From the NCBI GenBank assembly GCA_023052935.1, contig CM041292.1, positions 202,019,799 to 202,083,798 on the forward strand: a stretch of DNA of 64,000 nt, given 5' to 3'. The position numbers were made by a program, and so were the translations under genes. This DNA is from Piezodorus guildinii (lineage: Eukaryota > Arthropoda > Insecta > Hemiptera > Pentatomidae). The notes beneath the pieces are model-generated. The model searched no databases. It was not told the DNA's origin and worked only from the letters and a program-made list of their open reading frames with translations. This document shows, piece by piece, positions 43,503 to 54,027 of this stretch. Numbering within the stretch: the stretch's first letter is position 1; every line of letters starts with the position of its first letter.

Positions 43503-44410
43503 AAAAAATCTGGTGCGGGCAACACACGACTTTCACTAACCTCCATTTTTAAAATCAATGAAAGAATTTTCAAAAACAGTTAGAGATAAAAATACGTGAA
43601 ACTATTAAGGAATTAATTAAGTTGAATTTATATAGAAAAACCATGTGTTTTATTAAAAAATCTATTATATTATTATCTAAAATAATGAGTTAGTTTTATG
43701 TTCATTTCATCACTCTCTATTAACTTTTATAAGCTTGTGTTAGAGATAATATTTTTTCTAAAATCTTTATAAACAGTATATCATAAATGTATATTACTGC
43801 TCTTATGTTCAAAAACGTAAAATTGCATTAAAAAAATATTTTTTCTGTTTTCTCCTTTAGTTGGGTATCGAATTTATTAAATTTATATATTTACCTGTTA
43901 TTTATCAGCGTTAACAAGATAATATAGTTATTTTTATTGAATCTACAAAATTAAAGGTACTTTAGGGGAAGAAAATTTAAAATATTGGCATTTAAGCCCT
44001 ATCAGACCATTTTAATCAGAATAAAACCGACATGATATTAAAGCCTATTAAATTTTACATCGATATAGCGAGTTTAATCAAGATCGTCGGAACCGTTTTT
44101 GAGAAAATCGAAAAAAGGTGCAAAATGCATGGTATAAAGTGCCTCTTCTGGTAAGCTCATTTTGATGAAAAAAGTTTTGTAACGTCTCGGGCGTATAGTT
44201 GTCTTAAATATGAAATTTCAGTTTCATAGAACTTACCGTTTCCGCCCGGGAGTTAACCACACACACCCCACACACACACAGAACTTTTTGCGGGACTTGG
44301 TTATTTGGACTCAGGGGGCCCTAAAACGTGTATTTCCGTTGAAAACTAGAATTCGAAAATTTTCACGATCGCAATACTTCCCCTTACTATATATAGTAAG
44401 TGAGAGTAAT
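43503..44410 (-). mobile_element. RA element, full-length copy
   Basis: TCTGGTGCGGGCAACACACG start, subterminal ACTTTCACTAAC, all internal blocks, (CA)n at 44262-44279 with one interruption, palindrome CTTACTATATATAGTAAG, end TGAGAGTA. It is one of the most complete copies and a good consensus seed. Confidence 0.92.
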
Positions 44411-44670
44411 ATATTATTATTTTTACCAATTATCTTAGACTAGTTATCTTAGTCTAGTTAGTTATCTTTGCCAAACTCGGGTTCTTAAGTTTAAGCGCTA
44501 TTGTATATATTTTTACAAGGTAATGATTAAAATTATGATTTTTCTGTGATCACATCCAGTGGAATTCAATATTGTAAGATTATAAATACTGATTGGATTT
44601 TTTTCTCTTATTTTCCAACTTTATTTACAAAAATATAAATACATAAACATTTATTATGTTAAGGGCAATG

Positions 44671-46619
44671 TTATTACTTCCACTTACTATATATAGTAAG
44701 GAAAGTATTGCGATCGTGAAAATTTTCAAATTCCAGTTTTCAACGGAAATACACGTTTTAGGGTCCCCTGAGTCCAAATAACCAAGTCCCGCAAAAAGGT
44801 CTGTGTGTGTGTGATAACTCCCGGGCGGAAACGGTAAGTCCTATGAAACTGAAATTTCATATTTAAGACAACTAGAGACGTGACAAATCTTTTTTTAATC
44901 AAAATGAGCTTACCAGAAGAGGCACTTTATACTATGCATTTTGCACCTTTTTTCGATTTTCTCAAAAACGGTTCCGACGATTTTGATTAAACTCGCTATA
45001 TCGATGTAAAATTTAATGGGCTTTAATATCATGTAGGTTTTATTTGGATAAAAATGGTCTGACAGGGCTTAAATGCCGATATTTTAAATTTTCTTCCCCT
45101 AAAGTATCTTTAATTTTTTAGATTCAATAATTATAACTAGATTATCTTGTTAACGCTGATGAAAAACAGGTAAATATATAAATTGAATAAATTCGATACC
45201 CAACTAAAGGAGAAAACAGAAAAAATATTTTTTTAATGCAATTTTACGTTTTTGAACATAAGAGCAGTAATATACATGTATGATATACCGTTGGAAAGCT
45301 AAAGATTTTAGAAAAAATATTATCTCGTAAGTCGTACGAAAATAAAATTTCATATTTAAGACATCTAACACACCCGAGATGTTACAGCAACATTTTCAAT
45401 AAAATCGGCTGACCGGAAGAGCCACTTTGATTAAACTCTATATAACACATCATATCATCTATATATCACTCTATATATCATAGGCACATCATCTTATTAG
45501 CATTCATAAATAATAGCTAAATATGCAAGTTGAGCGAATTTGATATACAACTGAGAGAGAAACGTCCATACATATTTTTTTATGCTATTTTTGTGTTTTT
45601 GAACACAAGTATAGTAATATAGATGTATAATATACCGTTGGATAGCTAACGATTTTAGAAAAAATATTATCTGATACACGGAATTGTAAAGGGCAACACT
45701 AACTGATTGTTGTAGATAAAAATATAATAGATTATTTAATAAAACACATGTTTCTATTGATTATTTATTTATTTATTACAAAACAAAAAACTTTGACATA
45801 AAATTTAATTTGCCATCTGCATTTCCTTTGGAATAAGCAAATTTGTGGACTGCTGAAGCAGCGGCTCATCACAGCAGAGTTCGTTAAGTGATCAGCATAT
45901 CTCTTGGCCACCGCCTGCGTAGTCGTCGGGGTGGGCTGTAAGGATTCGTAGAGCATTTTAATGTTTCTGTAAGAGGGCTGGTCTTGTATGTTTGTCTTTG
46001 GTGGAAGTTATTGTATTGTTCTGTAGCAGTGGCTGAAATAGTCGGAATGTTTAAGTTGTTATGTATAACGTCATTTGTTACGTAGAACGGTGCGTCCACT
46101 ATTTTGCGCAGCACTTTCGACTGAAAAGACTGTATTCTTTGGATGCTTGATGGTTTAGCAGAGCCCCACAGTTCTATCCCGTATGTCCAGATTGGTTTTA
46201 GCAAAACTTTGTAAAGAGTTAGTTTGTTGGTTAATGATAATTTAGAACGTCTGTCAAGTAATCTTGATAAAAGAGTTCTTTGCGTTTTTGTCGAATGTGG
46301 GTACTCCAGGTCAGTCTTTTGTCCAAGTGAATACCTAAATATCGAATTTCGTCGGAAGTCGGAATAGGAATATTATTAAAGTTAATGGGAGGAAAAGGTT
46401 TATGGTTCAGGGTGAACACTACATGAGCACTCTTGGACTCGTTCATCTTTATTTTCCACCTAGAAGGTGTAAGCTTCTATTGATTACGTGTAAGCTTCTA
46501 TTGAAATTCAATTGAATTAATTCTATAACAATTTTTTTTTATCTCTAAATGTATTTAAAAATTCTAAAATTGATTCTAACAACGGAGGTAAGTGAAAGTC
46601 GTGTGTTGCGCGCACCATT
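44671..46619 (+). mobile_element. RA element, chimeric copy with LINE insert
   Basis: 44671-45327 is young-type RA (perfect palindrome, (GT)n). At ATTATCTCGTAAG (45327) it switches to an older RA subtype (TTCATATTTAAGACATCTAA, GATGTTACAGCAACATTTTC, TGCTATTTTTGTGTTTTTG), which continues to 45760. After a LINE (45761-46474) it resumes and ends GGTAAGTGAAAGTCGTGTG, TGCGCGCACCA plus a T run. The switch suggests recombination or gene conversion between subtypes, or insertion of one into the other. Confidence 0.85.
45761..46474 (-). pseudogene. J1 Jockey-like LINE, 5'-truncated, inserted in RA
   Basis: The minus strand encodes KMNESKSAHVVFTLNHKP, RYLGIHLDKRLTWSTHIR, a frame break, then LLKPIWTYGIELWGSAKPSS, KVLRKIVDAPFYVTNDVI and PPRRLRRRWPRDML, with a complete C-terminus. 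It is closest to the long J1 element at 22909 and shows the C-terminal end that copy has lost. The poly(A) side reads AATAAATAAATAA. TTCTATTGA occurs on both sides (45752-45760 and 46475-46483), and again in a small tandem copy at 46496-46504. Confidence 0.87.
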
Positions 46620-47244
46620 TTTTTTTTTTTTTTTTTAGGAAGTTCTCGTTGGCAATCTCGTTGTATATACTCTAAAAAATTATTCTATACATACTAAAAA
46701 GGACACTTTTAATATTTAATCTCTCTTCCAGTTAAAAGAAGGGTTGGTTATGCACGGAAAGGACAATTTTAAATTATAATGGAATTAAATAAAAGCATGA
46801 ACTGGACCGCTATGAAGGAAGGACAGCTGGAAGAAGTCAGCGATGGCACAAGAAGTGTCGTGACAGTATAAATGATGGATAGGTGGGGGTGGACTTCTAG
46901 TATTCCTAAATTAACACAATTTCCCCTCCATTTTTACACGTGTCAATATAGTTCGAATAATAATCTATTGTACAGTATTGTTGAGGAGGCGTGGGGTAAC
47001 CCCCAGGTATACAGTCGCCAGGCAGAACAGTCGCAACAATCACACATACATTCTTCTGACACTGTCCGTTATAGCAATAACAGTCATATCGTATAACAAC
47101 GCACTAAACTAGACCTTCAATGTTGTCTTTGCCACTGAAAGTCCAAAGTACAATTAAGGTTCTCCATGTCCGAAGTGTCATTCTGGTATCATTATTGAGC
47201 ATAATGTATTCAGCTTTTCTTGACATTTTAACATATTGAGTCCA
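46620..47244. other. Unassigned sequence
   Basis: Starts with a T run belonging to the RA end. No gene or repeat recognised in the rest. A 74-codon frame at 46872-47096 has no recognisable family. Confidence 0.45.
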
Positions 47245-47279
47245 ACACTTACTAGACAGACGTTCTAATCTTCCACTTA
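47245..47279 (+). pseudogene. J2 LINE, left piece split by the Tigger element
   Basis: Encodes HLLDRRSNLPL and is continued at 49466 (NYKRLIYMTIIRPIWTY). The TA at 47278-47279 is the Tigger target site. Confidence 0.75.
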
Positions 47280-47313
47280 CAGTAAACCCTCTTTTTTAAC
47301 GATCTTTGGCTTT

Positions 47314-47598
47314 GGGGATCACTAGTAGCTGGGTGGTTTGCATGACAGCCTCCAATGCCAAAGGTCACGGGTTCAAACCCGCAGGTGGTCCTAGGATTTT
47401 TTAATAGGAGTAAAAAATCCTTAGTTATGCCGTCCTTCGGATGGGACGTTAAAAGGTGGTCCCGAGCCTGTGCGATGTCACGTACTCGTTTAAGATCCCT
47501 ATCCTAATAAAAACCTGGATAGGCAAAATTTAGGACTCCACTGTAGCATCGTCCGATTAGCCATAGTAGCATAAAGTGACGTTAAATAAATAAACAAA
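47314..47598 (+). mobile_element. SINE-A, first of tandem trio
   Basis: GGGGATCACTAGTAGCTGGG head, good B box GGTTCAAACCC, complete body, tail GTTAAATAAATAAACAAAC. It is followed by a 124-base spacer of Tigger end sequence. Confidence 0.93.
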
Positions 47599-48130
47599 CG
47601 AGCACGGTTATAACGAACACTCGTTATAACGAACTATCTTTGCGGTCCCTTGAAAAATGAATAGAAAACTATGCTTTCTTCTCGTTTATAACGAAATATT
47701 CTCTTATAACGAACTACTTTTAGGATCACTTGTAGCTGGGTGGCTAGCGTAACAGCCTCCCATGCTAGAGGTCACGGGTTCAAACCGCAGATGGTCCTAA
47801 GATTTTTCAATGGGAGTAAAAATTCCTTAGTTATGCGGTCCTTCGGAGGGGACGTTAAAAGGTGGTCCCGAGCCTGTGCGATGTCAGGTACTCGTTTAAG
47901 ATCCCTATCCTAATAAAAACCTGGATAGGCAAAATTTAGGACTCCCACTGTAGCATCGTCCGATTAGCCATAGTAGCATAAAGTGACGTTAAATAAATAA
48001 ACAAACGAGCACGGTTATAACGAACACTCGTTTATAACGAACTATCTTTGCGGTCCCTTGAAAAATGAATAGAAAACTATGCTTTCTTCTCGTTTATAAC
48101 GAAATATTCTCTTATAACGAACTACTTTTA
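47599..48130. repeat. Tandem duplication of SINE-A plus Tigger-end spacer
   Basis: Spacers 47599-47721 and 48006-48130 are almost identical (GAGCACGGTTATAACGAACA, GCGGTCCCTTGAAAAATGAA, CTTATAACGAACTACTTTTA). The unit of spacer plus SINE repeats at a period of about 408 bp. Confidence 0.9.
47722..48005 (+). mobile_element. SINE-A, second of tandem trio
   Basis: Same family. The B box carries one deletion (GGTTCAAACCGC). It is followed by a spacer nearly identical to 47599-47721, so SINE plus spacer (about 408 bp) is tandemly duplicated. Confidence 0.93.
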
Positions 48131-48418
48131 GGGATCACTTGTAGCTGGGTGGCTAGCGTAACAGCCTCCCATGCTAGAGGTCACGGGTTCAAACCCGCAG
48201 ATGGTCCTAAGATTTTTCAATGGGTGTAAAAATTCCTTAGTTATGCGGTCCTTCGGAGGGGACGTTAAAAGGTGGTCCCGAGCCTGTGCGATGTCAGGTA
48301 CTCGTTAAAGATCCCTATCCTAATAAAACCTGGATAGGCAAAATTTAGGACTCCCACAGTAGCATCGTCCGATTAGCCATAGTAGCATAAAGTGACGTTA
48401 AATAAATAAACAAACAAA
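48131..48418 (+). mobile_element. SINE-A, third of tandem trio
   Basis: Intact B box. It shares the AGATGGTCCTAAGATTTTTC variant with the second copy, which shows the two descend from one SINE by duplication, not by independent insertion. Confidence 0.93.
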
Positions 48419-48686
48419 CAACAACGATCTACTTTTGGGGACCTCAGAATTGAATTTGTTCGGTTATTACGAAAAATGAAGAAAAAAAATACGATACGTC
48501 TTAATTCCTGGTAAAGAGCGGCGCCTTTCTGTCCAAGTCCTTCTTACCTCTTCTTCTATTCAGCTGAATTCTGTGATTCACAGTCTGTGACAGCTTCTGT
48601 TTTTTGGAGTTTCAAAATGTCATTGCTTTTATTCGAGGTCAGGCCTGTCTTGCTTTTTCAAGTACGCTTCCGCTCCGTGCACTATG

Positions 48687-49232
48687 TCAAAGAGAAAATC
48701 CATTGATTTAAATACAAAGTTGGTTATTCTTCAAGAAGTGGATAAAAAAATTGAGTAAAAATCGAAAATTTTAGAAAAATACGGGATGTTAAAATCTATT
48801 TTATCAACAATTATCGCTAATAAAGATAAAATCGATGCCTCCATTGCGTCTTCATCGGGGTGTGCAAAAAAAATTAGGAGAGCAACACATTAAATTCTTG
48901 ATTCTCATGTTCTCCACTGTTTCCGAGAAAAAAGGCCTCAGCAATACCAATTTCAGGACCTAATGTTAGCTCACGTCAAATAGCTAATGAATTGAGCGTC
49001 TCAGACTTATAGTTCTCATCCGGCTGCTTTTGGCTTTTTCAGAAACGTCATGGGATAACATCACTGGTTGTTAATGGCGAAGAAAATAAAGTAAACCCAT
49101 AGCGACGTCGACAGTTGGCTGGAAAGGTTTTTGCCAGAGTACATATGATGCAAGAAATGTTTTTATGTGGACGAAGCTGATGTATTTTTCAACCTGTTAT
49201 CCGACCGTACCTTGGAATTCAAAGGAAATCTT
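48687..49232 (+). pseudogene. Tigger/pogo transposase, N-terminal half, decayed
   Basis: Starts MSKRKSIDLNTKLVILQEVD at 48687, the CENP-B-type N-terminal helix-turn-helix, followed after a stop by KSKILEKYGMLKSILSTIIA and NKDKIDAS. Further on, in other frames, FQKRHGITSLVVNGEEN (about 49030-49085) matches the second DNA-binding domain. DVDSWLERFLPEY (about 49110-49145) and YVDEADVFFNLLSDRTLEFK (about 49160-49220) match the beginning of the DDE domain, with the first catalytic Asp in the DEA(D) block. Everything after the first catalytic block is deleted. At least four frame disruptions are present. Confidence 0.8.
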
Positions 49233-49465
49233 AAAGTATTATGTAAAATGTGAAATAAGATAGATATGTAGATAGTGCATAGTTTTATCTGCTTTTGTAG
49301 TTTCTAAATAAACATGTGCCTGAAAGTGACTGCTGTATTGAAAATATATCTTTTTAACCACCTGAATATATACCAAGACATATATGTACATACAACATAT
49401 TTTTCGGTTATAACGAACATAGAGTCTTCTAGTCCCTTGGAGCTCGTTATAACGATGGTTTACTG

Positions 49466-49805
49466 TAACTACAAAAGGCTCATCTACATGACTATCATAC
49501 GGCCTATATGGACTTACTGAGTAGAACTTTGGGGCTCTACTAAACCATCTAATCCATCCTGTATCCAATCCCTATAATCCAAAATCCTCAATGCTCCTTA
49601 CTTTGTAACTAATAAACTGATCCATAAAGACTGTAATATTCCGTATGTTTCTGATTAGGTCCAAACCAGATATCATTCTTTCCATTCCCATACTACTAAT
49701 CCACTAGTTTCAATCCTTTCTTCCACTTTAATTCCTGATAATCCTCCAAATCGTCTGAAAACAAGATGGCCTCGAGTCCTTCTAGTTTAGAATATTTTGA
49801 GATTG
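49466..49805 (+). pseudogene. J2 LINE, right piece, start of the tandem duplication
   Basis: NYKRLIYMTIIRPIWTY then a stop, VELWGSTKPSNPSCIQS, then LNAPYFVTNKLIHKD and NPPNRLKTRWPRVLLV-like sequence. It continues the piece at 47245. The left boundary of the 3.27-kb duplication lies inside it at about 49506. Confidence 0.82.
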
Positions 49806-49868
49806 CTTCCATCGGGAAGCTTCTCTACATGTCTTTTTCATGACTATTTTCTTTTAGCCTATTAACTA

Positions 49869-50760
49869 TTAGGTTGTTTTACATAAAATGTCCGTTTTTA
49901 TAGTTTCTGAAATAGATAAAGGATTTTACAGGTCTCCGTTGTTTTCTTCCGAATGTTTACATATTTAAAATAAACAGTTACTAATCCTCTACCTTTGTAT
50001 TATAAACATTAGTTTCCCAATCAACTACCCACTTTTTAGTATACCTCCAAATATGAACATGGAAACACGCGATTTTCGAGTAATATTTTTGTACGAGTTT
50101 AAACTCGGCCATTCAGCAGCTGAGGCCGCTAGAAAAATTTGCAAGGCGTTTGGAGAAGGGAGTGTTAATGAACGGACCATTGGCCGTTGGTTTGCTAAGT
50201 TTTCAGCTGGAAAACTTGCCCCGAGGATGACCTCCGTCCGTAATAGACGATGTCCACAAACATACAGTAGAAGGAAACCCCTACCAAAGGACTCTCAGCA
50301 CAACTAAATGCAAGTGCATCTACCGTTTCCAGACATTTAAAGTGTATTGGGAAAGTAAAAAAGCTCGATACATGGGTACCTCATGATCTCACTGAGCGGC
50401 ATGTTTCAAAACATACCGTGCAAATATTGAAAGAACTGGGCTACGAAGCTCTTCCGCACCCACCATATTCTCCCGACTTGTCTCCAACAGATTACCACCT
50501 GTTCAGGAATTTAGACAACTTCGTCAAAGGAAAACTTTTCGAAAATGATGATCAAGTGAAAAGTGCGTTTTCAGATTTTTTTTTTTCCACTGCAAAGCTC
50601 AGAGTTTTTCAGTTCGGGGATAAAAAAGTTGGTGTCACGTTGGGAAAAATGCGTAGAAAAAGAAGGTAAATACTTCCAATAAGATTATCTTGTTTTTATA
50701 TCGTATTTTTAATAATAATCATTTACCTTGAAAACGGACATTTCATGTGACACAACCCAA
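49869..50760 (+). mobile_element. Mariner element, internally deleted (unit 1)
   Basis: 892 bp flanked by TA. The ends are TTAGGTTGTTTTACATAAAA and the complement of ATTTCATGTGACACAACCCA. The N-terminal helix-turn-helix is well preserved from MNMETRDFRVIFLYEFKLGH (50053) through RTIGRWFAKFSAGK. After a frame break, a deletion removes the region with the first two catalytic aspartates. The third block PHPPYSPDLSPTDYHLF (about 50455-50505) with its Asp, and the following FVKGKLFENDDQVKSAFSDF, remain in frame from 50418. It cannot make an active transposase, but both ends are intact. Confidence 0.87.
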
Positions 50761-51324
50761 TAGATGCGTTGTACAATAAAGTTGTAAATATCAATAATAA
50801 TTTTTTTTTTTTTTTTTACAAAATAAAAAAACGTATTGCCAGTGCAGATAAAAGCAGAATTGATGAGATGAAAGTTAAAACCATAATTATTGGATCTTGT
50901 TTTACATGCTTTCCCTTGGATAAATAGAAAATTCAAACATGTCCTGAGAGGATAAAGCGCAGATAGAGATATATCAGTTAAATAAGCAGCAAAGTGAAAA
51001 CGGGAATATAACACATGCGGGAGGAAGTGTCAATCGATGGCTTTCTCTAATATATATATATTTCCTCTTTGATATGTATTTGTGATAATTGCAATAATTA
51101 GTTTATTACTAAGAATAATCCAACACTAACTAAATAAAAAATATTCATAGGTTCTTATAATGACAATAGATCAACACTTAACGTTGACTTTCTTAACTTT
51201 CTTTCTATATAGCTCGAAGTTTATTTATTGGTCTTTTCACCATTATCTGAAAGACTTGATTTAACTAAAAAATAAGTTCTTAATTTTTCTTTTGCCTTTG
51301 GTTCATTATTTTCAAAAATGAATG
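50761..51324. other. Unassigned AT-rich sequence (unit 1)
   Basis: No feature recognised. Repeated at 54028-54606. A 101-codon minus-strand frame overlaps the mariner end and has no family. Confidence 0.5.
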
Positions 51325-51612
51325 TTTGTTTGTTTGTTTATTCATTTAACGTCACTTTATGCTACTATAGCTAATCGGACGATGCTACAGTGGGAGTCCT
51401 AAATTTTGCCTATCCAGGTTTAATTAGGATAGGGATCTTTAACGAGTACCTGACATCGCACAGGCTCGGGACCACCTTTTAACGTCCCCTCCGAAGGAAG
51501 GCATAACTAAGGGTTTTTTACTCCCATTAATAAATTCTAGGTCCACCTGCGGGTGTGAACGCGGGACCTTGGACATAGCTGTTATGCTAACCACCCAACT
51601 ACAGGTAACCCC
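51325..51612 (-). mobile_element. SINE-A (unit 1)
   Basis: Reverse orientation: the tail GTTTGTTTGTTTATTCATTT comes first, then AACGTCACTTTATGCTACTA, the body, and the tRNA-like head ending CCACCCAACTACAGGTAACC. The B box is altered (GGGTGTGAACGC). Confidence 0.92.
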
Positions 51613-51626
51613 ATAAAAATTTGTAA

Positions 51627-51888
51627 TTGAGATTTAATTTCCAAAAGGTACTATATCCACTTTAGCAAATTTTACAGGAAACGCAAAAATCTGTCATTTA
51701 ATTATTATTGGACCAATTTACGTGATTCTTTTTTTATTAAAATCTAAAGTTGATTTTCAAGTGTGTTGCCAGCTCATTTTTCCAAATTATTGCACTTTTC
51801 CGATGATTTTAAACAATATAAAATGGATTTAGTACTTTTTGGAACGAAACATGGATATAGTACGTTTTGGAAAGAATTAAAAGGGATA
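51627..51888 (-). mobile_element. MITE-G right end, inverted (unit 1)
   Basis: Begins TAATTGAGATTTAATTTCC (degenerate TIR), then CCAAAAGGTACTATATCCAC, and matches the complement of 31550-31814 including GGAAACGCAAAAATCTGTCA and TTGCACTTTTCCGATGATTT. It ends at AAGGGATATA, where transposase coding starts. Confidence 0.82.
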
Positions 51889-51889
51889 T

Positions 51890-52183
51890 ATAGGGCAGAC
51901 CAATTTTCCAGCAAGATAACGCCCCAATATATTCAGCGAAAATTATTAACGACTGGTTTACTGCTGTCTCTCCAGACCTGAATATTATCGAAAATGTTTG
52001 GGGAATTCTTTCAAGAAGTGTTTACTCCGAGTCAAGACAGTTGGGAACAATCGAGAGTTGAAATCTGCAATTCTGGCTTCATGGGGACAAATACCGCAAG
52101 AAACGATTAAACAACTGTACGATTCATTACCAAACAGAATTTTTGAATTAATAAATGGTGGTGGAAAGACCATGAAGTGTTAA
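51890..52183 (+). pseudogene. Tc1-like transposase, C-terminal remnant (unit 1)
   Basis: Encodes FQQDNAPIYSAKIINDWF (second catalytic Asp), then SPDLNIIENVWGILSRSVY (third catalytic residue Glu). A frameshift follows, then KTVGNNRELKSAILASWGQI, PNRIFELINGGG and the stop at 52181. Only about 24 residues separate the second Asp from the Glu instead of 34, so about ten residues are deleted. The N-terminal half is missing; MITE-G sequence lies directly upstream. Confidence 0.82.
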
Positions 52184-52253
52184 AATGAGTTTTATTTATT
52201 TTTACCATGGAGTGAGTCTAACATTCTGACGGGCCCTTAACTTTAATTTGAAA

Positions 52254-52770
52254 TAAAAAAAATGTGGTGCGGGGCAACACACGACTTTCACTTACGAGAT
52301 AAAAATACGTGAAACTATTAAGGAATTAATCAAATTGAATTTCTATAGAAGCATGTGTTTTATTAAAAAATCTATTATATTATTATCTAAAATAATCAGT
52401 TAGTTTTATCTTCTTTTCATCACTCTCTATTAACTTTTAAAAGCTTGTGTATGCGATGAATTTTTTTAAAAAATCTTTAGCTTTCCAACGGTATATCATA
52501 CATGTATATTACTGCTCTTATGTTCAAAAACGGAAAATTGCATTAAAAAAGTATTTTTCTGTTTTCTCGTTTAGTTGGGTATCGAATTTATTCAATTTAT
52601 ATATTTACCTGTTTTTCATCAGCGTTAACAAGATAATCTAGTTATTATTATTGAATCTACAAAATTAAAGGTACTTTAGGGGAAGAAAATTTAAAATATC
52701 GGCATTTAAGCCCTGACAGACCATTTTAATCAGAATGAAACCTAAATGATATTAAAGCTAATTATATTTT
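52254..52770 (-). mobile_element. RA element, truncated by the duplication breakpoint
   Basis: Starts TGTGGTGCGGGGCAACACAC. It has lost the CTCCATTTTTAAAATCAATG block and stops at AAGCTAATTATATTTTA, where unit 2 begins. The full version of the same copy is at 55536. Confidence 0.9.
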
Positions 52771-53055
52771 ATATGGACTTACTGAGTAGAACTTTGGGGC
52801 TCTACTAAACCATCTAATCCATCCTGTATCCAATCCCTATAATCCAAAATCCTCAATGCTCCTTACTTTGTAACTAATAAACTGATCCATAAAGACTGTA
52901 ATATTCCGTATGTTTCTGATTAGGTCCAAACCAGATATCATTCTTTCCATTCCCATACTACTAATCCACTAGTTTCAATCCTTTCTTCCACTTTAATTCC
53001 TGATAATCCTCCAAATCGTCTGAAAACAAGATGGCCTCGAGTCCTTCTAGTTTAG
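52771..53055 (+). pseudogene. J2 LINE fragment (unit 2)
   Basis: Copy of 49506-49790: YGLTE-like start, VELWGSTKPSNPSCIQS, LNAPYFVTNKLIHKD, broken C-terminus. Confidence 0.85.
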
Positions 53056-53133
53056 AATATTTTAAGAGTGCTTCCATCGGGAAGCTTCTCTACATGTCTT
53101 TTTCATGACTATTTTCTTTTAGCCTATTAACTA

Positions 53134-54025
53134 TTAGGTTGTTTTACATAAAATGTCCGTTTTTATAGTTTCTGAAATAGATAAAGGATTTTACAGGTCT
53201 CCGTTGTTTTCTTCCGAATGTTTACATATTTAAAATAAACAGTTACTAATCCTCTACCTTTGTATTATAAACATTAGTTTCCCAATCAACTACCCACTTT
53301 TTAGTATACCTCCAAATATGAACATGGAAACACGCGATTTTCGAGTAATATTTTTGTACGAGTTTAAACTCGGCCATTCAGCAGCTGAGGCCGCTAGAAA
53401 AATTTGCAAGGCGTTTGGGGAAGGGAGTGTTAATGAACGGACCATTGGCCGTTGGTTTGCTAAGTTTTCAGCTGGAAAACTTGCCCCGAGGATGACCTCC
53501 GTCCGTAATAGACGATGTCCACAAACATACAGTAGAAGGAAACCCCTACCAAAGGACTCTCAGCACAACTAAATGCAAGTGCATCTACCGTTTCCAGACA
53601 TTTAAAGTGTATTGGGAAAGTAAAAAAGCTCGATACATGGGTACCTCATGATCTCACTGAGCGGCATGTTTCAAAACATACCGTGCAAATATTGAAAGAA
53701 CTGGGCTACGAAGCTCTTCCGCACCCACCATATTCTCCCGACTTGTCTCCAACAGATTACCACCTGTTCAGGAATTTAGACAACTTCGTCAAAGGAAAAC
53801 TTTTCGAAAATGATGATCAAGTGAAAAGTGCGTTTTCAGATTTTTTTTTTTTCCACTGCAAAGCTCAGAGTTTTTCAGTTCGGGGATAAAAAAGTTGGTG
53901 TCACGTTGGGAAAAATGCGTAGAAAAAGAAGGTAAATACTTCCAATAAGATTATCTTGTTTTTATATCGTATTTTTAATAATAATCATTTACCTTGAAAA
54001 CGGACATTTCATGTGACACAACCCA
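53134..54025 (+). mobile_element. Mariner element, internally deleted (unit 2)
   Basis: Copy of the mariner at 49869, TA at 54026-54027. The helix-turn-helix frame runs 53318-53572, and the PHPPYSPDLSPTDYHLF block lies at 53720-53770. One extra T in the T run near 53840 shifts the frame after DDQVKSAFSDF compared with unit 1. Confidence 0.87.
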
Positions 54026-54027
54026 AT

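Larger units (their letters stand above)
47280..49465 (+). mobile_element. Tigger/pogo-like DNA transposon with SINE-A array
   Basis: Flanked by TA (47278-47279 and 49466-49467). The TIRs begin CAGTAAACCCTC and end GATGGTTTACTG. Both ends contain the subterminal motif TTATAACGAAC (plus strand near 47608, 47630, 47688, 47705 and near 49408, 49447). The element sits inside a J2 LINE, whose two halves join perfectly when it is removed. Its own left end is expanded by three SINE-A copies. The transposase gene is decayed and its 3' half is missing. Confidence 0.87.
49506..52770 (+). repeat. Tandem segmental duplication, unit 1
   Basis: 3265 bp, repeated almost without change as 52771-56052. It contains a J2 LINE piece, mariner, SINE-A, a MITE-G end, a Tc1 transposase remnant and the first part of an RA copy. 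Differences noticed are a handful of substitutions (for example near 49797, 50156, 51387, 51546) and one low-complexity indel near 50803-50818. Confidence 0.95.

Noticed and set aside
47599..48130. Possible CRISPR-like or satellite array
   Set aside because: The period of about 408 bp, with SINE-A plus Tigger-end spacers and only two to three units, is explained by local tandem duplication of transposon sequence.
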